Shown: positions 8,482 through 16,176 of the stretch, piece by piece | How positions within the stretch are numbered: the stretch's first letter is position 1 | Layout of the letters: each line of letters opens with the position of its first letter | Source: Sporanaerobacter acetigenes DSM 13106 | GTDB lineage: Bacteria > Bacillota > Clostridia > Tissierellales > Sporanaerobacteraceae | Reading direction: 5' to 3' | DNA: 64,000 nt | Assembly: GCF_900130025.1 (NCBI RefSeq) | Contig: NZ_FQXR01000008.1 | Span: 54,032-118,031 of the forward strand | Translations under genes and position numbers: made by a program | The notes under the pieces: generated by a model | Seen by the model: the letters and a program-made list of their open reading frames with translations, nothing else | Database searches by the model: none | What the model was told of the DNA's origin: nothing

Positions 8482-10413
8482 ATGATTGGAAAAGTTTTGG
8501 GTGGACGTTATGAAATAATCGAAAAAATTGGCGGCGGAGGAATGGCTGTAGTATATAAGGCTAGATGTAGGCTGCTTAATAGATATGTGGCTGTAAAGGT
8601 ATTGAGAGAAGAATTTATAAATGATGAAGAGTTCATAAATAAATTTAGGCGAGAATCTCAAGCTGCTGCTAGTTTATCTCATCCTAATATTGTTAGTATC
8701 TATGATGTTGGGATGGAAGATGATATTTATTATATTGTCATGGAATATATAGATGGAAAGACATTAAAAGAAGTCATTGATGAAAAAGGAAAATTGACAG
8801 CCAAAGAAACAATAGAGTATTCGATTCAAATTGCAGAAGCGCTGGAACATGCACATAGGAATCATATTGTTCATAGAGACATAAAACCTCACAATATTAT
8901 GGTTACACGGGATGGCAGAATTAAGGTAACTGACTTTGGCATTGCAAGGGCGGCAAACGCAAGTACTATGACTAATACTTCTACTGTGATTGGATCTGTT
9001 CATTATTTTTCTCCAGAACAAGCTAGAGGAAGATTTACAGATGAAAAATCAGATATCTATTCTCTTGGAATTGTAATGTATGAAATGATAACTGGAAAGG
9101 TTCCATTTGAAGGTGAAAGTCCTATATCAGTAGCATTAAAGCATATACAAGAAGAAATTGTACCACCTACAGAAATTGACAGTAGTGTGCCTAAAAATAT
9201 TGAATATATAATTATGAAATGTGTTAGAAAAAATCAAAATGAAAGATATCAAAATGCTAGTGAACTCTTAAAAGATTTGAGAAAAGTAAAATACTCTAAA
9301 GAAGACATGAATTTTGTAGATAACATAGATACGCTTGATTCAGCTACTAGAATCATACCTATAGTGAAAGATGAGGGAGAAAATGAGGAAATGAAAACTA
9401 AACCTAAGAAGAAGAAATCAAACAAAGGTAGCAACAATGGCGGGAAAAGGGTAATTTTTTGGGCTGTATTTCTTGCTTTTTTATTGACAACAGGATTAGC
9501 TTTTGGAATTTATAAATTTAAAGATGGGTTTTCATCAAAAGAAATAGAAGTTCCAGATATTGTAGGGTGGGATGTAGATAAGGCTAGAGAAGAAATTGAA
9601 GGAATGGGTCTTAAATTTGAAGTAGAAGATACAGTATATAGTAGTGAGTTTGAAGAAAATAAGATTGTTTATCAAAGTAAAGAACCAGGTACAGTTGTTA
9701 AGAAAAATTATCCAATTAAAGTGAAGGTAAGTAAAGGTGGAAAATTAGTCAAAGTTCCAAATTTAATAAATAAAGATATCAATGAAGCAAGCTTATTGTT
9801 AAAAGAAAGAAGTTTAGATGAAGATGTTGAGTTTAGAAATGATGACAAAATTCCTATAAATATAGTCATAAGCCAAGATCCTGAGCCTTATGAAGAAGTA
9901 AAAGAAGGAACTAAAGTGAAATTGGTTGTGAGCCAAGGCCCAGAAAAGAAAATGACTATTATGCCTAAGCTAGTTGGGATGAAAGAAAATGAAGCTAAAA
10001 GGGCAATAGTAGCAAATAGATTAGTATTAGGTAAAGCTGACCCCCAATTTAGTGACGAAGTTCCAAAAGGTACAGTTATATGGCAGAGTTATGAAAGTGG
10101 AACAGAATTAGAAGAAAATACTGTAGTTGATATATATGTAAGCGATGGACCAGAAAAGAAAAAAGACGAAGAAAAGAGTAATGAAAATCAAAACGAGGAA
10201 ATACCTATGAATCTTAGTATTAGTCTTCCTCAAGATAGAAGCCAGACAGAAGTTAAGGTATTTAGAATACAAGATGGTGTGACTGAACAGGTATATAATC
10301 AAGTACACAATGTGACTGAAGAAAATTTAATTATTCCTGTTAAGGGAAAGCCAAATGCAAAATTTGATGTGTATTTTGATGGTAATTTTTATGATACTTA
10401 TGGCAAACAATAA
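8482..10413 (+). CDS. prkC: PASTA-domain Ser/Thr protein kinase (PrkC/Stk type)
   Basis: Membrane kinase sensing peptidoglycan fragments or lipid II outside and phosphorylating cytoplasmic targets. 643 residues. The Hanks-type kinase domain has IGGGGMAVVY, VAVKVL (Lys), HRDIKPHN (131-138) and DFG (151-153). A basic linker rich in Lys precedes a single transmembrane helix (about 323-345). Three PASTA domains follow, beginning near residues 354, 422 and 492, each opening with a VP/MP-x-L/I-V-like element, then a charged spacer and a C-terminal beta-rich tail. ATG 8482 follows GGGGTGAC; an ATG at 8464 in frame lacks a good site. In spore-formers PrkC acts in germination and growth. Confidence 0.97.
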   Translation: MIGKVLGGRYEIIEKIGGGGMAVVYKARCRLLNRYVAVKVLREEFINDEEFINKFRRESQAAASLSHPNIVSIYDVGMEDDIYYIVMEYIDGKTLKEVIDEKGKLTAKETIEYSIQIAEALEHAHRNHIVHRDIKPHNIMVTRDGRIKVTDFGIARAANASTMTNTSTVIGSVHYFSPEQARGRFTDEKSDIYSLGIVMYEMITGKVPFEGESPISVALKHIQEEIVPPTEIDSSVPKNIEYIIMKCVRKNQNERYQNASELLKDLRKVKYSKEDMNFVDNIDTLDSATRIIPIVKDEGENEEMKTKPKKKKSNKGSNNGGKRVIFWAVFLAFLLTTGLAFGIYKFKDGFSSKEIEVPDIVGWDVDKAREEIEGMGLKFEVEDTVYSSEFEENKIVYQSKEPGTVVKKNYPIKVKVSKGGKLVKVPNLINKDINEASLLLKERSLDEDVEFRNDDKIPINIVISQDPEPYEEVKEGTKVKLVVSQGPEKKMTIMPKLVGMKENEAKRAIVANRLVLGKADPQFSDEVPKGTVIWQSYESGTELEENTVVDIYVSDGPEKKKDEEKSNENQNEEIPMNLSISLPQDRSQTEVKVFRIQDGVTEQVYNQVHNVTEENLIIPVKGKPNAKFDVYFDGNFYDTYGKQ

Positions 10414-10428
10414 AATCAGGAGGAATAT

Positions 10429-11307
10429 ATGCTAGAAGGAACTATAGTTAAAGGTATTGGTGGCTTTTATTATGTAAAAACTTTAGATGGTATATATGAA
10501 TGTAGAGCAAGGGGAGTTTTTAGAGAGAAAAATATTACTCCCCTTGTTGGGGATAAAGTTATAATCAGAGAAAAAACTACAGATAAAACAGGTTATGTAG
10601 AGGAAATATTGGAAAGAAAAACACAACTTCATAGGCCACCAGTTTCGAATGTAACTCAAGCTGTAATTGTTATGAGTATAAAAAATCCAAATCCAAATTT
10701 ATGGTTACTGGACAGGTTTTTGCTATTGGCGGAGAAAGAAAATTTATATATAACAATTGTGTTTAATAAAATTGATTTGGAAGAGGACTTAAAGACCAAT
10801 ATTTTTATTGACACATATGCTAAAGCAGGATATAGAGTAATAACTACAAGTTGCAAAAAATCTATTGGAGTTGAAGAACTGAAGAGTATTCTTAAGGATA
10901 ATATAACAGTTTTTGCGGGACCTTCAGGTGTGGGAAAGTCTTCTTTGATAAATAAAATTCAGCCAGGATTAGAATTGAAAACTGGTGAAATAAGTGATAA
11001 AACTAAAAGAGGTAAACATACTACTAGACATGTAGAACTTATGGAATTAGATATTGGAGGATACATATTAGATACTCCTGGATTTAGTTCTCTAAATATT
11101 GATTTTATTCAAAATGTAGAAGATGTGCAGTACTATTTTAAAGAAATTAAAAAATATAGCCATATGTGTAGATTTAATAGTTGTTTACACATAAATGAAC
11201 CAGAATGTGAAGTAAAAAGGCAAGTAGAAGAAGAAAATATAGGAAAAACTAGATATGAGAATTATTTGAGCTTTGTAGATGAGATAAAAAGTATTAGGAG
11301 GTACTGA
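10429..11307 (+). CDS. rsgA: Ribosome small subunit-dependent GTPase A
   Basis: Circularly permuted GTPase acting in late 30S subunit maturation; in Bacillus (CpgA) it is a PrkC substrate. 292 residues: N-terminal OB fold, the G4-like NKIDL before the P-loop GPSGVGKSS (residue 164), DTPGFSS as G3, and a C-terminal zinc site with Cys/His ligands in CRFNSCLHINEPEC. GAGGAATAT precedes ATG. The gene lies 15 bases after prkC and one base before rpe, so these genes form one operon. Confidence 0.96.
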   Translation: MLEGTIVKGIGGFYYVKTLDGIYECRARGVFREKNITPLVGDKVIIREKTTDKTGYVEEILERKTQLHRPPVSNVTQAVIVMSIKNPNPNLWLLDRFLLLAEKENLYITIVFNKIDLEEDLKTNIFIDTYAKAGYRVITTSCKKSIGVEELKSILKDNITVFAGPSGVGKSSLINKIQPGLELKTGEISDKTKRGKHTTRHVELMELDIGGYILDTPGFSSLNIDFIQNVEDVQYYFKEIKKYSHMCRFNSCLHINEPECEVKRQVEEENIGKTRYENYLSFVDEIKSIRRY

Positions 11308-11308
11308 T

Positions 11309-11956
11309 ATGGCAAAAATTTCACCGTCTATTTTATCAGCGGATTTCAGCAATTTAAAAGAAGAAATAGGAAAAGTTGAAGAAGGAGGAGCAGATTTTAT
11401 TCATCTAGATGTTATGGATGGTATTTTTGTTCCAAACATTACTTTTGGACCACCAGTTATCAAAAAAATTAAAGCTGTCACAGAAGTTCCTTTTGATGTA
11501 CATTTGATGATCGATAGACCAGAAAGGTATATTGAAGATTTTATAGTAGCTGGTGCAGATATTATCACTGTTCATGCAGAGTCTACTACACATTTACATA
11601 GAACTATTCAGTATATAAAAAGTTATGACAAAAAAGTGGGCGTGGCATTGAATCCTTCTACTTCACTTGAAAGTATCGAATATGTTCTTGAGGACATTGA
11701 TATGGTATTGATAATGACAGTAAATCCAGGTTTTGGTGGACAATCCTTTATACCAGCAATGAAAAGAAAAATACAAAGATTAAGAAAAACAATAGATGAC
11801 AACAATTTAGATATTAAAATAGAAGTAGATGGAGGAGTTAAATTAGACAACGCAAAGGAAATCATAGATTTAGGTGTGGATATATTAGTTGTTGGTTCAG
11901 GAATCTATGGTGCGGAAGATGTTGTTCAACGAACAAAGATGTTTAAGAATATTTAA
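11309..11956 (+). CDS. rpe: Ribulose-phosphate 3-epimerase
   Basis: Interconverts ribulose 5-phosphate and xylulose 5-phosphate in the pentose phosphate pathway. 215 residues, a complete TIM barrel. Landmarks are SPSILSADFSNL, HLDVMDGIFVPNITFG (metal-binding His/Asp), VHLM, MTVNPGFGGQ and EVDGGV. RBS GGAGGT overlaps the end of rsgA. The gene ends the prpC-prkC-rsgA-rpe run and is followed by the thiamine riboswitch. Confidence 0.97.
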   Translation: MAKISPSILSADFSNLKEEIGKVEEGGADFIHLDVMDGIFVPNITFGPPVIKKIKAVTEVPFDVHLMIDRPERYIEDFIVAGADIITVHAESTTHLHRTIQYIKSYDKKVGVALNPSTSLESIEYVLEDIDMVLIMTVNPGFGGQSFIPAMKRKIQRLRKTIDDNNLDIKIEVDGGVKLDNAKEIIDLGVDILVVGSGIYGAEDVVQRTKMFKNI

Positions 11957-12011
11957 TGTACATTTTTGGCTATTTGTGATACAATTAATTTGAATTTAAT
12001 TTAATATGTAA

Positions 12012-12093
12012 CACTGGGGGAGCCTTTTGGCTGAGAGGGAACTAAAATTCCGACCCTTGAACCTGAACTAGGTAATACTAGCGGAGGGAAGTG
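12012..12093 (+). ncRNA. TPP riboswitch (THI element)
   Basis: The aptamer core is unmistakable: CTGAGAGG after a GGGGGAGCC stem, ACCCTTGAACCTGAACTAGG, TAATACTAGCGGAGGGA. The closing P1 helix can be drawn between CACT (12012-12015) and AGTG (12090-12093). It senses thiamine pyrophosphate and sits before thiT-thiN, a transporter and the kinase that makes TPP, as expected. A terminator downstream indicates control at transcription. Confidence 0.95.
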
Positions 12094-12111
12094 ATTTGTC
12101 AGTTTGTATAC

Positions 12112-12150
12112 AAACCCATTACCTTACTTCAGGTGATGGGTTTAATTTTT
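12112..12150 (+). terminator. Riboswitch-controlled terminator
   Basis: A 12-bp stem with one T-G wobble (12112-12123 with 12132-12143) and an 8-base loop is followed by AATTTTT. It lies 18 bases after the TPP aptamer and 33 bases before thiT, in the position of an expression platform. A perfect 14-bp palindrome (GTTTGTATACAAAC, 12102-12115) overlaps its 5' arm by four bases and may compete with it. Confidence 0.85.
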
Positions 12151-12182
12151 AAATTAATTATATTTATAGGAGGATGAGGAAA

Positions 12183-12725
12183 ATGGAAAAGAAGTGGAAT
12201 GTAAAAATGCTTGCTGAAGGAGGCATAATGATTGCATTAGCAACATTATTGAGTTATGTCCGAGTATTTAAAATGCCTCAAGGAGGTTCAGTGACAGCAG
12301 GGAGTATGATTCCAATTATGATTTTTGCTATGAGATGGGGAGTAGGACCTGGTATACTTGTAGGAAGTTTATATGGAGTGTTGCAATGCATTCTTGATCC
12401 ACAAGTATATTATCCTATACAGTTTTTTTTAGACTATCCAATTGCTTTTGGATTTTTAGGACTTGCTGGTATTGCTAAATTGGATAATAAGAGTATGCAT
12501 AAGCAAAGTTATCTTCTAACAATTTTGGGGGTATTATTATCTATAAGTGGTAGATTTGTTTCACATTTACTTTCAGGTGTTATATTTTTTGCTGAATATG
12601 CCGGAGAACAAAACCCTTGGGTTTATTCAGCTATATATAATGGAAGTTACTTGTTGCCAGAGTTTATTATTTCTACTATAATACTTATATTACTATGGAA
12701 ACCTCTAAGTAATATAAAAAAATAA
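12183..12725 (+). CDS. thiT: Thiamine ECF transporter substrate-binding subunit
   Basis: ECF S-component that binds thiamine in the membrane and works with the shared EcfA/EcfA'/EcfT energising module, encoded elsewhere. 180 residues with about six hydrophobic helices; features fitting ThiT are LAEGGIMIALATLLSYV, MRWGVGPGILVG, YGVLQ, QFFLDYPIAFG and FAEYAGEQNPWVYSAIYNGSYL cut into the aromatic thiamine site. ATG 12183 lies 9 bases after AGGAGG; the ATG at 12174 abuts that site and is too close. The TPP riboswitch upstream confirms the substrate. Confidence 0.95.
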   Translation: MEKKWNVKMLAEGGIMIALATLLSYVRVFKMPQGGSVTAGSMIPIMIFAMRWGVGPGILVGSLYGVLQCILDPQVYYPIQFFLDYPIAFGFLGLAGIAKLDNKSMHKQSYLLTILGVLLSISGRFVSHLLSGVIFFAEYAGEQNPWVYSAIYNGSYLLPEFIISTIILILLWKPLSNIKK

Positions 12726-12745
12726 ATGGAATTGGAAGGATTTTC

Positions 12746-13381
12746 ATGAAAGGACTTATTGTTTCGAATGGTGAAATTTCAAATCTAAATTTGTTAAAAT
12801 CTATTGCTAAAAGTGTAGATATGATTGTATGTGCCGATGGAGGTGCAAATCATATTGCTAAAATTGGTTTTATACCAGATTTGGTAGTTGGCGATTTGGA
12901 TTCTATAAATGATGACACTTTAAATATTATAAATACTGAAAATGTTCCTATCCTGAAATATAGTACTCATAAAGACTATACAGATACGGAATTAGCAATT
13001 GAATATTTAATAGATAAAGGAATGGATGAAATTATCTTTATGGGCGTTACTGGCTCAAGAATTGATCATACATTGGCTAATCTATACTTATTAAATAAGC
13101 TACTTAAAAGAGATATAAGAGGAATAATAGTTGATGATAAAAACACAATTTATATAACTAATAGTGTTTTAGAATTAAAAAGGAAAGAAGGAACTTTCGT
13201 TTCTGTAATTCCTATTAGTTCTAATGGAGCCAAAGTGACTTTAAAAGGGTTTTTGTATGAAACAAATGAAGTTTTATTTGAATTTTCCTCTACTTTGGGT
13301 GTCAGCAATCAGATTGTCAAAGAAAAAGGAATTATAGAAGTTTTAAACGGCACTTGCCTCGTTATTGTATCTAAAGATTAA
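12746..13381 (+). CDS. thiN: Thiamine diphosphokinase
   Basis: Transfers pyrophosphate from ATP to thiamine, making the cofactor TPP. 211 residues. The motifs CADGGANH, PDLVVGDLDSI, HKDYTDTELA and GVTGSRIDHTLANL match the catalytic N-terminal domain; the C-terminal beta domain binds thiamine. It follows thiT by 20 bases under the same TPP riboswitch, so uptake and activation are co-regulated. The rpe-thiN neighbourhood is conserved with Bacillus (yloS). Confidence 0.96.
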   Translation: MKGLIVSNGEISNLNLLKSIAKSVDMIVCADGGANHIAKIGFIPDLVVGDLDSINDDTLNIINTENVPILKYSTHKDYTDTELAIEYLIDKGMDEIIFMGVTGSRIDHTLANLYLLNKLLKRDIRGIIVDDKNTIYITNSVLELKRKEGTFVSVIPISSNGAKVTLKGFLYETNEVLFEFSSTLGVSNQIVKEKGIIEVLNGTCLVIVSKD

Positions 13382-13404
13382 GCCCCTAAAAGGGGCTTTT
13401 TTCG
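13381..13404 (+). terminator. Terminator after thiN
   Basis: AGCCCCT / AGGGGCT inverted repeat with a short A-rich loop followed by TTTTTT, starting at the thiN stop codon. Confidence 0.92.
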
Positions 13405-13477
13405 TAACAATCTTTTTTGGAACTAACTATTAATCAAAGAATAATATGTAGTATAAGTTATTTATGAGGTGGTGTTT

Positions 13478-13654
13478 ATGAAGAAATTTTGGAAAAGACA
13501 TTTTCGCAAGTATTCAAATAAAAAAATATTAGGAATAATTTTGGTGCTTATTGGGATCTTAATTATAGCAAAAGTTATTCCAATGAGTTTTTGGTTGTTT
13601 TTAATTGGCTTTGTAATAATGATTTTTGGAATATATCTTATAAAATGTGGATAA
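13478..13654 (+). CDS. Small membrane protein of unknown function at the spoVM position
   Basis: 58 residues. I do not recognise a family. The N-terminal third is strongly basic (MKKFWKRHFRKYSNKK) and two hydrophobic segments follow, roughly residues 17-34 and 38-55, separated by PMSF, suggesting a helical hairpin in the membrane with a positively charged tail in the cytoplasm. GAGGTG lies 6 bases before ATG 13478. It sits between thiN and rpmB, where Bacillus has spoVM, but it does not resemble that 26-residue amphipathic peptide. It ends at a terminator shared with rpmB. Confidence 0.7.
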   Translation: MKKFWKRHFRKYSNKKILGIILVLIGILIIAKVIPMSFWLFLIGFVIMIFGIYLIKCG

Positions 13655-13696
13655 AAAAAGGCTTCCTTTGCGTGACATTGGAAGCCCTCTTTTTTA
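13652..13696. terminator. Bidirectional terminator between the small gene and rpmB
   Basis: Stem GGCTTCC / GGAAGCC (13660-13666, 13680-13686) flanked by AAAAAAA on the left and TTTTTT on the right, so it can end transcription from both converging genes. Confidence 0.88.
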
Positions 13697-13885
13697 AAGT
13701 GCTCTAGTAACATTTCCAGATCTAAGGCATCTTGTACAAACATAAATTCTCTTTGGAGAACCATCTACAATAGCTTTAACTCTTCTAACATTAGGAGCCC
13801 AAGTTCTGTTGTTTTTCTTATTTGAGAAAGTCACTTGATTTCCATAGACTTTTCCTTTTCCACATATTTCACAATATTTAGCCAT
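13694..13885 (-). CDS. rpmB: 50S ribosomal protein L28
   Basis: 63 residues on the minus strand: MAKYCEICGKGKVYGN at the N-terminus with the CxxC pair, then NRTWAPNVRRVKA and VCTRCLRSG with the second CxxC, making a zinc-binding L28. AAGGAGGTG precedes the ATG at good spacing; an upstream in-frame ATG would place the site inside the gene. Its reversed orientation in this block is also seen in Bacillus. Confidence 0.97.
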   Translation of the reverse strand: MAKYCEICGKGKVYGNQVTFSNKKNNRTWAPNVRRVKAIVDGSPKRIYVCTRCLRSGNVTRAL

Positions 13886-14027
13886 ATAAAACACCTCCTT
13901 AAATGACTGTTGCAAATATTATTTTAAACAGTACATATATTTACATAAGATAACACAATATATTTTAACACAATAGGTGAGATTATTGCAATATAGATTT
14001 AAATATAAAAACTTAAATTGGCAATAG

Positions 14028-14056
14028 TTGAACTATTTAATACAATAAGGTAAAAT
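14028..14056 (+). promoter_or_regulatory. Probable sigma-A promoter for asp23-fakA
   Basis: TTGAAC (14028-14033) and TAAAAT (14051-14056) are separated by 17 bases. The site lies 38 bases before the asp23-family start in the divergent gap with rpmB. Confidence 0.65.
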
Positions 14057-14094
14057 ATAAACATGAGCAAATAAAAATTAAGGAGGAGATTTAT

Positions 14095-14451
14095 ATGCCA
14101 GGTAAATTCACAACTAATCTTGGTTCTGTTAGTATAGATGATAATGTTATAGCAACTATTGCAGGACTTTCAGCTATGGAATGTTATGGTATTGTGGGAA
14201 TGGCTAGTAAAAATGCAACTGATGGTTTTTTTGAAATGGTAAAATGGGAAAATTTATCAAAAGGTGTAAAAATAATTTCACAAGAAAATGAGGTTAATAT
14301 TGATTTACATGTGATACTCCAATATGGAGTAAAAATTTCAGTGGTTGCAGGAAATATAATTGAAAAAGTAAAATACAATGTAGAAAATTTAACCGGATTA
14401 AAAGTGGGTAATATAAATGTATATGTACAAGGAATCAATGTTCAAAAGTAG
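14095..14451 (+). CDS. Asp23/Gls24 family envelope stress response protein (YloU)
   Basis: 118-residue Asp23/Gls24 (DUF322) protein; members are abundant, often membrane-associated and linked to envelope stress. The beginning LGSVSIDDNVIATIAGLSAMECYGIVGMA and the later VDLH-like IDLHVILQYGVKI with NVYVQGI fit the family. GGAGGAG precedes ATG. It is followed by fakA after 18 bases, the conserved yloU-yloV pair, and has its own promoter. The molecular role of this subgroup is not settled. Confidence 0.93.
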   Translation: MPGKFTTNLGSVSIDDNVIATIAGLSAMECYGIVGMASKNATDGFFEMVKWENLSKGVKIISQENEVNIDLHVILQYGVKISVVAGNIIEKVKYNVENLTGLKVGNINVYVQGINVQK

Positions 14452-14469
14452 TATAGGGAGGTAAAAGAT

Positions 14470-16122
14470 TTGAAAATTCAGTTTGTAGATGGTATTTTAC
14501 TTAAAAAAGCATTTATTGGAGCAGCTAATTTTTTGGAACAAAGCAAAGAGGAAGTCAATGCGTTAAATGTATTTCCTGTACCAGATGGAGATACTGGAAC
14601 AAATATGTCTTTAACTTTTCAATCAGCTATGAAGGAAATATTGAATTTAAATGAATATAGTGTTGAAAAGGTAGCGATGGCAGCTAGTAACGGTTCTCTT
14701 ATGGGTGCGAGGGGAAATTCTGGTGTTATATTATCTCAGCTTTTTAGAGGACTAGCTAATGGACTGAAAGGCAAAGAAAAAGCAGATGCAAAAGAATTAG
14801 CCAAAGCTTTTAAACTTGCTTCTGATACTGCATATAAAGCTGTAATGAAACCTACTGAAGGGACTATACTTACAGTTGCTAGAGAGTGCGCTGAAGCCGC
14901 AATTACTTTGTCTAAGAATGAAAAAGACATTGTTATTTTTTTAGATAAGGTAATTCAACAAGGCAATATTGCCCTCAATAAAACCCCTGATATGTTGCCA
15001 GTACTTAAAGAAGCTGGTGTAGTTGATGCAGGTGGAAAGGGATTGATGGTAATACTTGCTGGTGCTTTTAAAGCCTTGACCACCAATGGAGAAATAAAAT
15101 ATGAAACTGTAGCAAGCAAAAAATCTGAAGACACACATTTTAAAAAGGAACTATCTACTGGTGAAATAAAATTTGGTTATTGTACTGAATTTATTGTCAA
15201 AAATACTAAGGAAGATGTAGAAAATTTCAAACAAGAACTTTCAAAATATGGTGACTCTCTTTTGGTTGTAGGAGGAAATGATCTTATTAAAGTTCATGTT
15301 CATACCAATAATCCTGGACTAGTATTAGAGAAAGGATTATCCATAGGAGAGTTACACGACATAAAAATTGATAATATGAGAGTTCAGCACAGGAATTTGC
15401 TAGTTGAGGAAGATTGTGATTGTATTGACAACAAGGTGATAAATTTAAATGAAAAAAAAGAAAAAAAGAAGTATAGTTTTATCACTGTAGCTATGGGAGA
15501 TGGAATTGCTAGTGTATTTAAGGATTTAAATGTGGACTTTATAATACCTGGTGGTCAAACTATGAACCCTAGTACTGAAGATATACTAAATGGAATAAAA
15601 GAAGTTGAAGGAGAAGATATAATTATACTTCCTAACAATGGGAATATAGTATTGGCAGCAGAACAAGCTCAAAAGATGAGTGAAAGAAAAGTTCATGTAT
15701 TTCCAACTAAAAGTATTCCAGAAGGCATATCTGCACTACTTGCTTTTAATGCAGAAGTTAATGTTGAAGAAAATCTAGATAATATGAAATCAGCAGTACA
15801 GAATGTAAAAACAGGGCAAGTAACTTATGCTGTTAGAAATACTGAGATAAATGGAACAAAAATCAGTAAAGATGACATAATAGGAATATGCAAAGGTGAT
15901 ATCAAATCTTCCGGTAAAGATATTCAAGAAACATCTTTAGAATTACTTAAAAAAATGGTTGACGAAGATACTGAATTAATAACTATATTTTATGGAAATA
16001 CTATTGAAGAAAAAGAAGCCAATAAACTTGGAGAATTGGCAGAGAAAGAATTTAAGGATTGCGATATTGAAGTTATTTATGGAGGTCAACCAATATATTA
16101 TTATATTTTTTCAGTTGAATAA
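14470..16122 (+). CDS. fakA: DAK2-domain fatty acid kinase subunit FakA (YloV)
   Basis: 550 residues, full length for YloV/FakA. The N-terminal DAK2 nucleotide-binding domain has NVFPVPDGDTGTNM (Mg/ATP-binding Asp residues) and GARGNSGVILSQ; the middle region binds FakB acyl carriers, and the C-terminal DegV-like part ends in VIYGGQPIYYYIFSVE. In characterised species it phosphorylates exogenous fatty acids bound to FakB, feeding PlsX/PlsY; plsX is in this window. Start is TTG 14470 after GGGAGG. The Bacillus sdaAB-sdaAA genes that follow yloV there are absent here. Confidence 0.94.
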   Translation: MKIQFVDGILLKKAFIGAANFLEQSKEEVNALNVFPVPDGDTGTNMSLTFQSAMKEILNLNEYSVEKVAMAASNGSLMGARGNSGVILSQLFRGLANGLKGKEKADAKELAKAFKLASDTAYKAVMKPTEGTILTVARECAEAAITLSKNEKDIVIFLDKVIQQGNIALNKTPDMLPVLKEAGVVDAGGKGLMVILAGAFKALTTNGEIKYETVASKKSEDTHFKKELSTGEIKFGYCTEFIVKNTKEDVENFKQELSKYGDSLLVVGGNDLIKVHVHTNNPGLVLEKGLSIGELHDIKIDNMRVQHRNLLVEEDCDCIDNKVINLNEKKEKKKYSFITVAMGDGIASVFKDLNVDFIIPGGQTMNPSTEDILNGIKEVEGEDIIILPNNGNIVLAAEQAQKMSERKVHVFPTKSIPEGISALLAFNAEVNVEENLDNMKSAVQNVKTGQVTYAVRNTEINGTKISKDDIIGICKGDIKSSGKDIQETSLELLKKMVDEDTELITIFYGNTIEEKEANKLGELAEKEFKDCDIEVIYGGQPIYYYIFSVE

Positions 16123-16129
16123 TCATTTA

Positions 16130-16153
16130 TCCCCTACTTTAAAAGGTAGGGGA
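16130..16153 (+). other. Hairpin between fakA and recG
   Basis: TCCCCTAC (16130-16137) and GTAGGGGA (16146-16153) form a perfect 8-bp stem with an A/T loop. No T-tract follows (AATATATTG), so it is a weak terminator or an mRNA-stability element rather than a clear intrinsic terminator. Confidence 0.6.
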
Positions 16154-16176
16154 AATATATTGTTTGAGGTGTTATA

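Noticed and set aside
13382..13477. A hidden spoVM gene between thiN and the small membrane gene
   Set aside because: The only ATG codons lead to stops after at most five codons; no SpoVM-like peptide is encoded.
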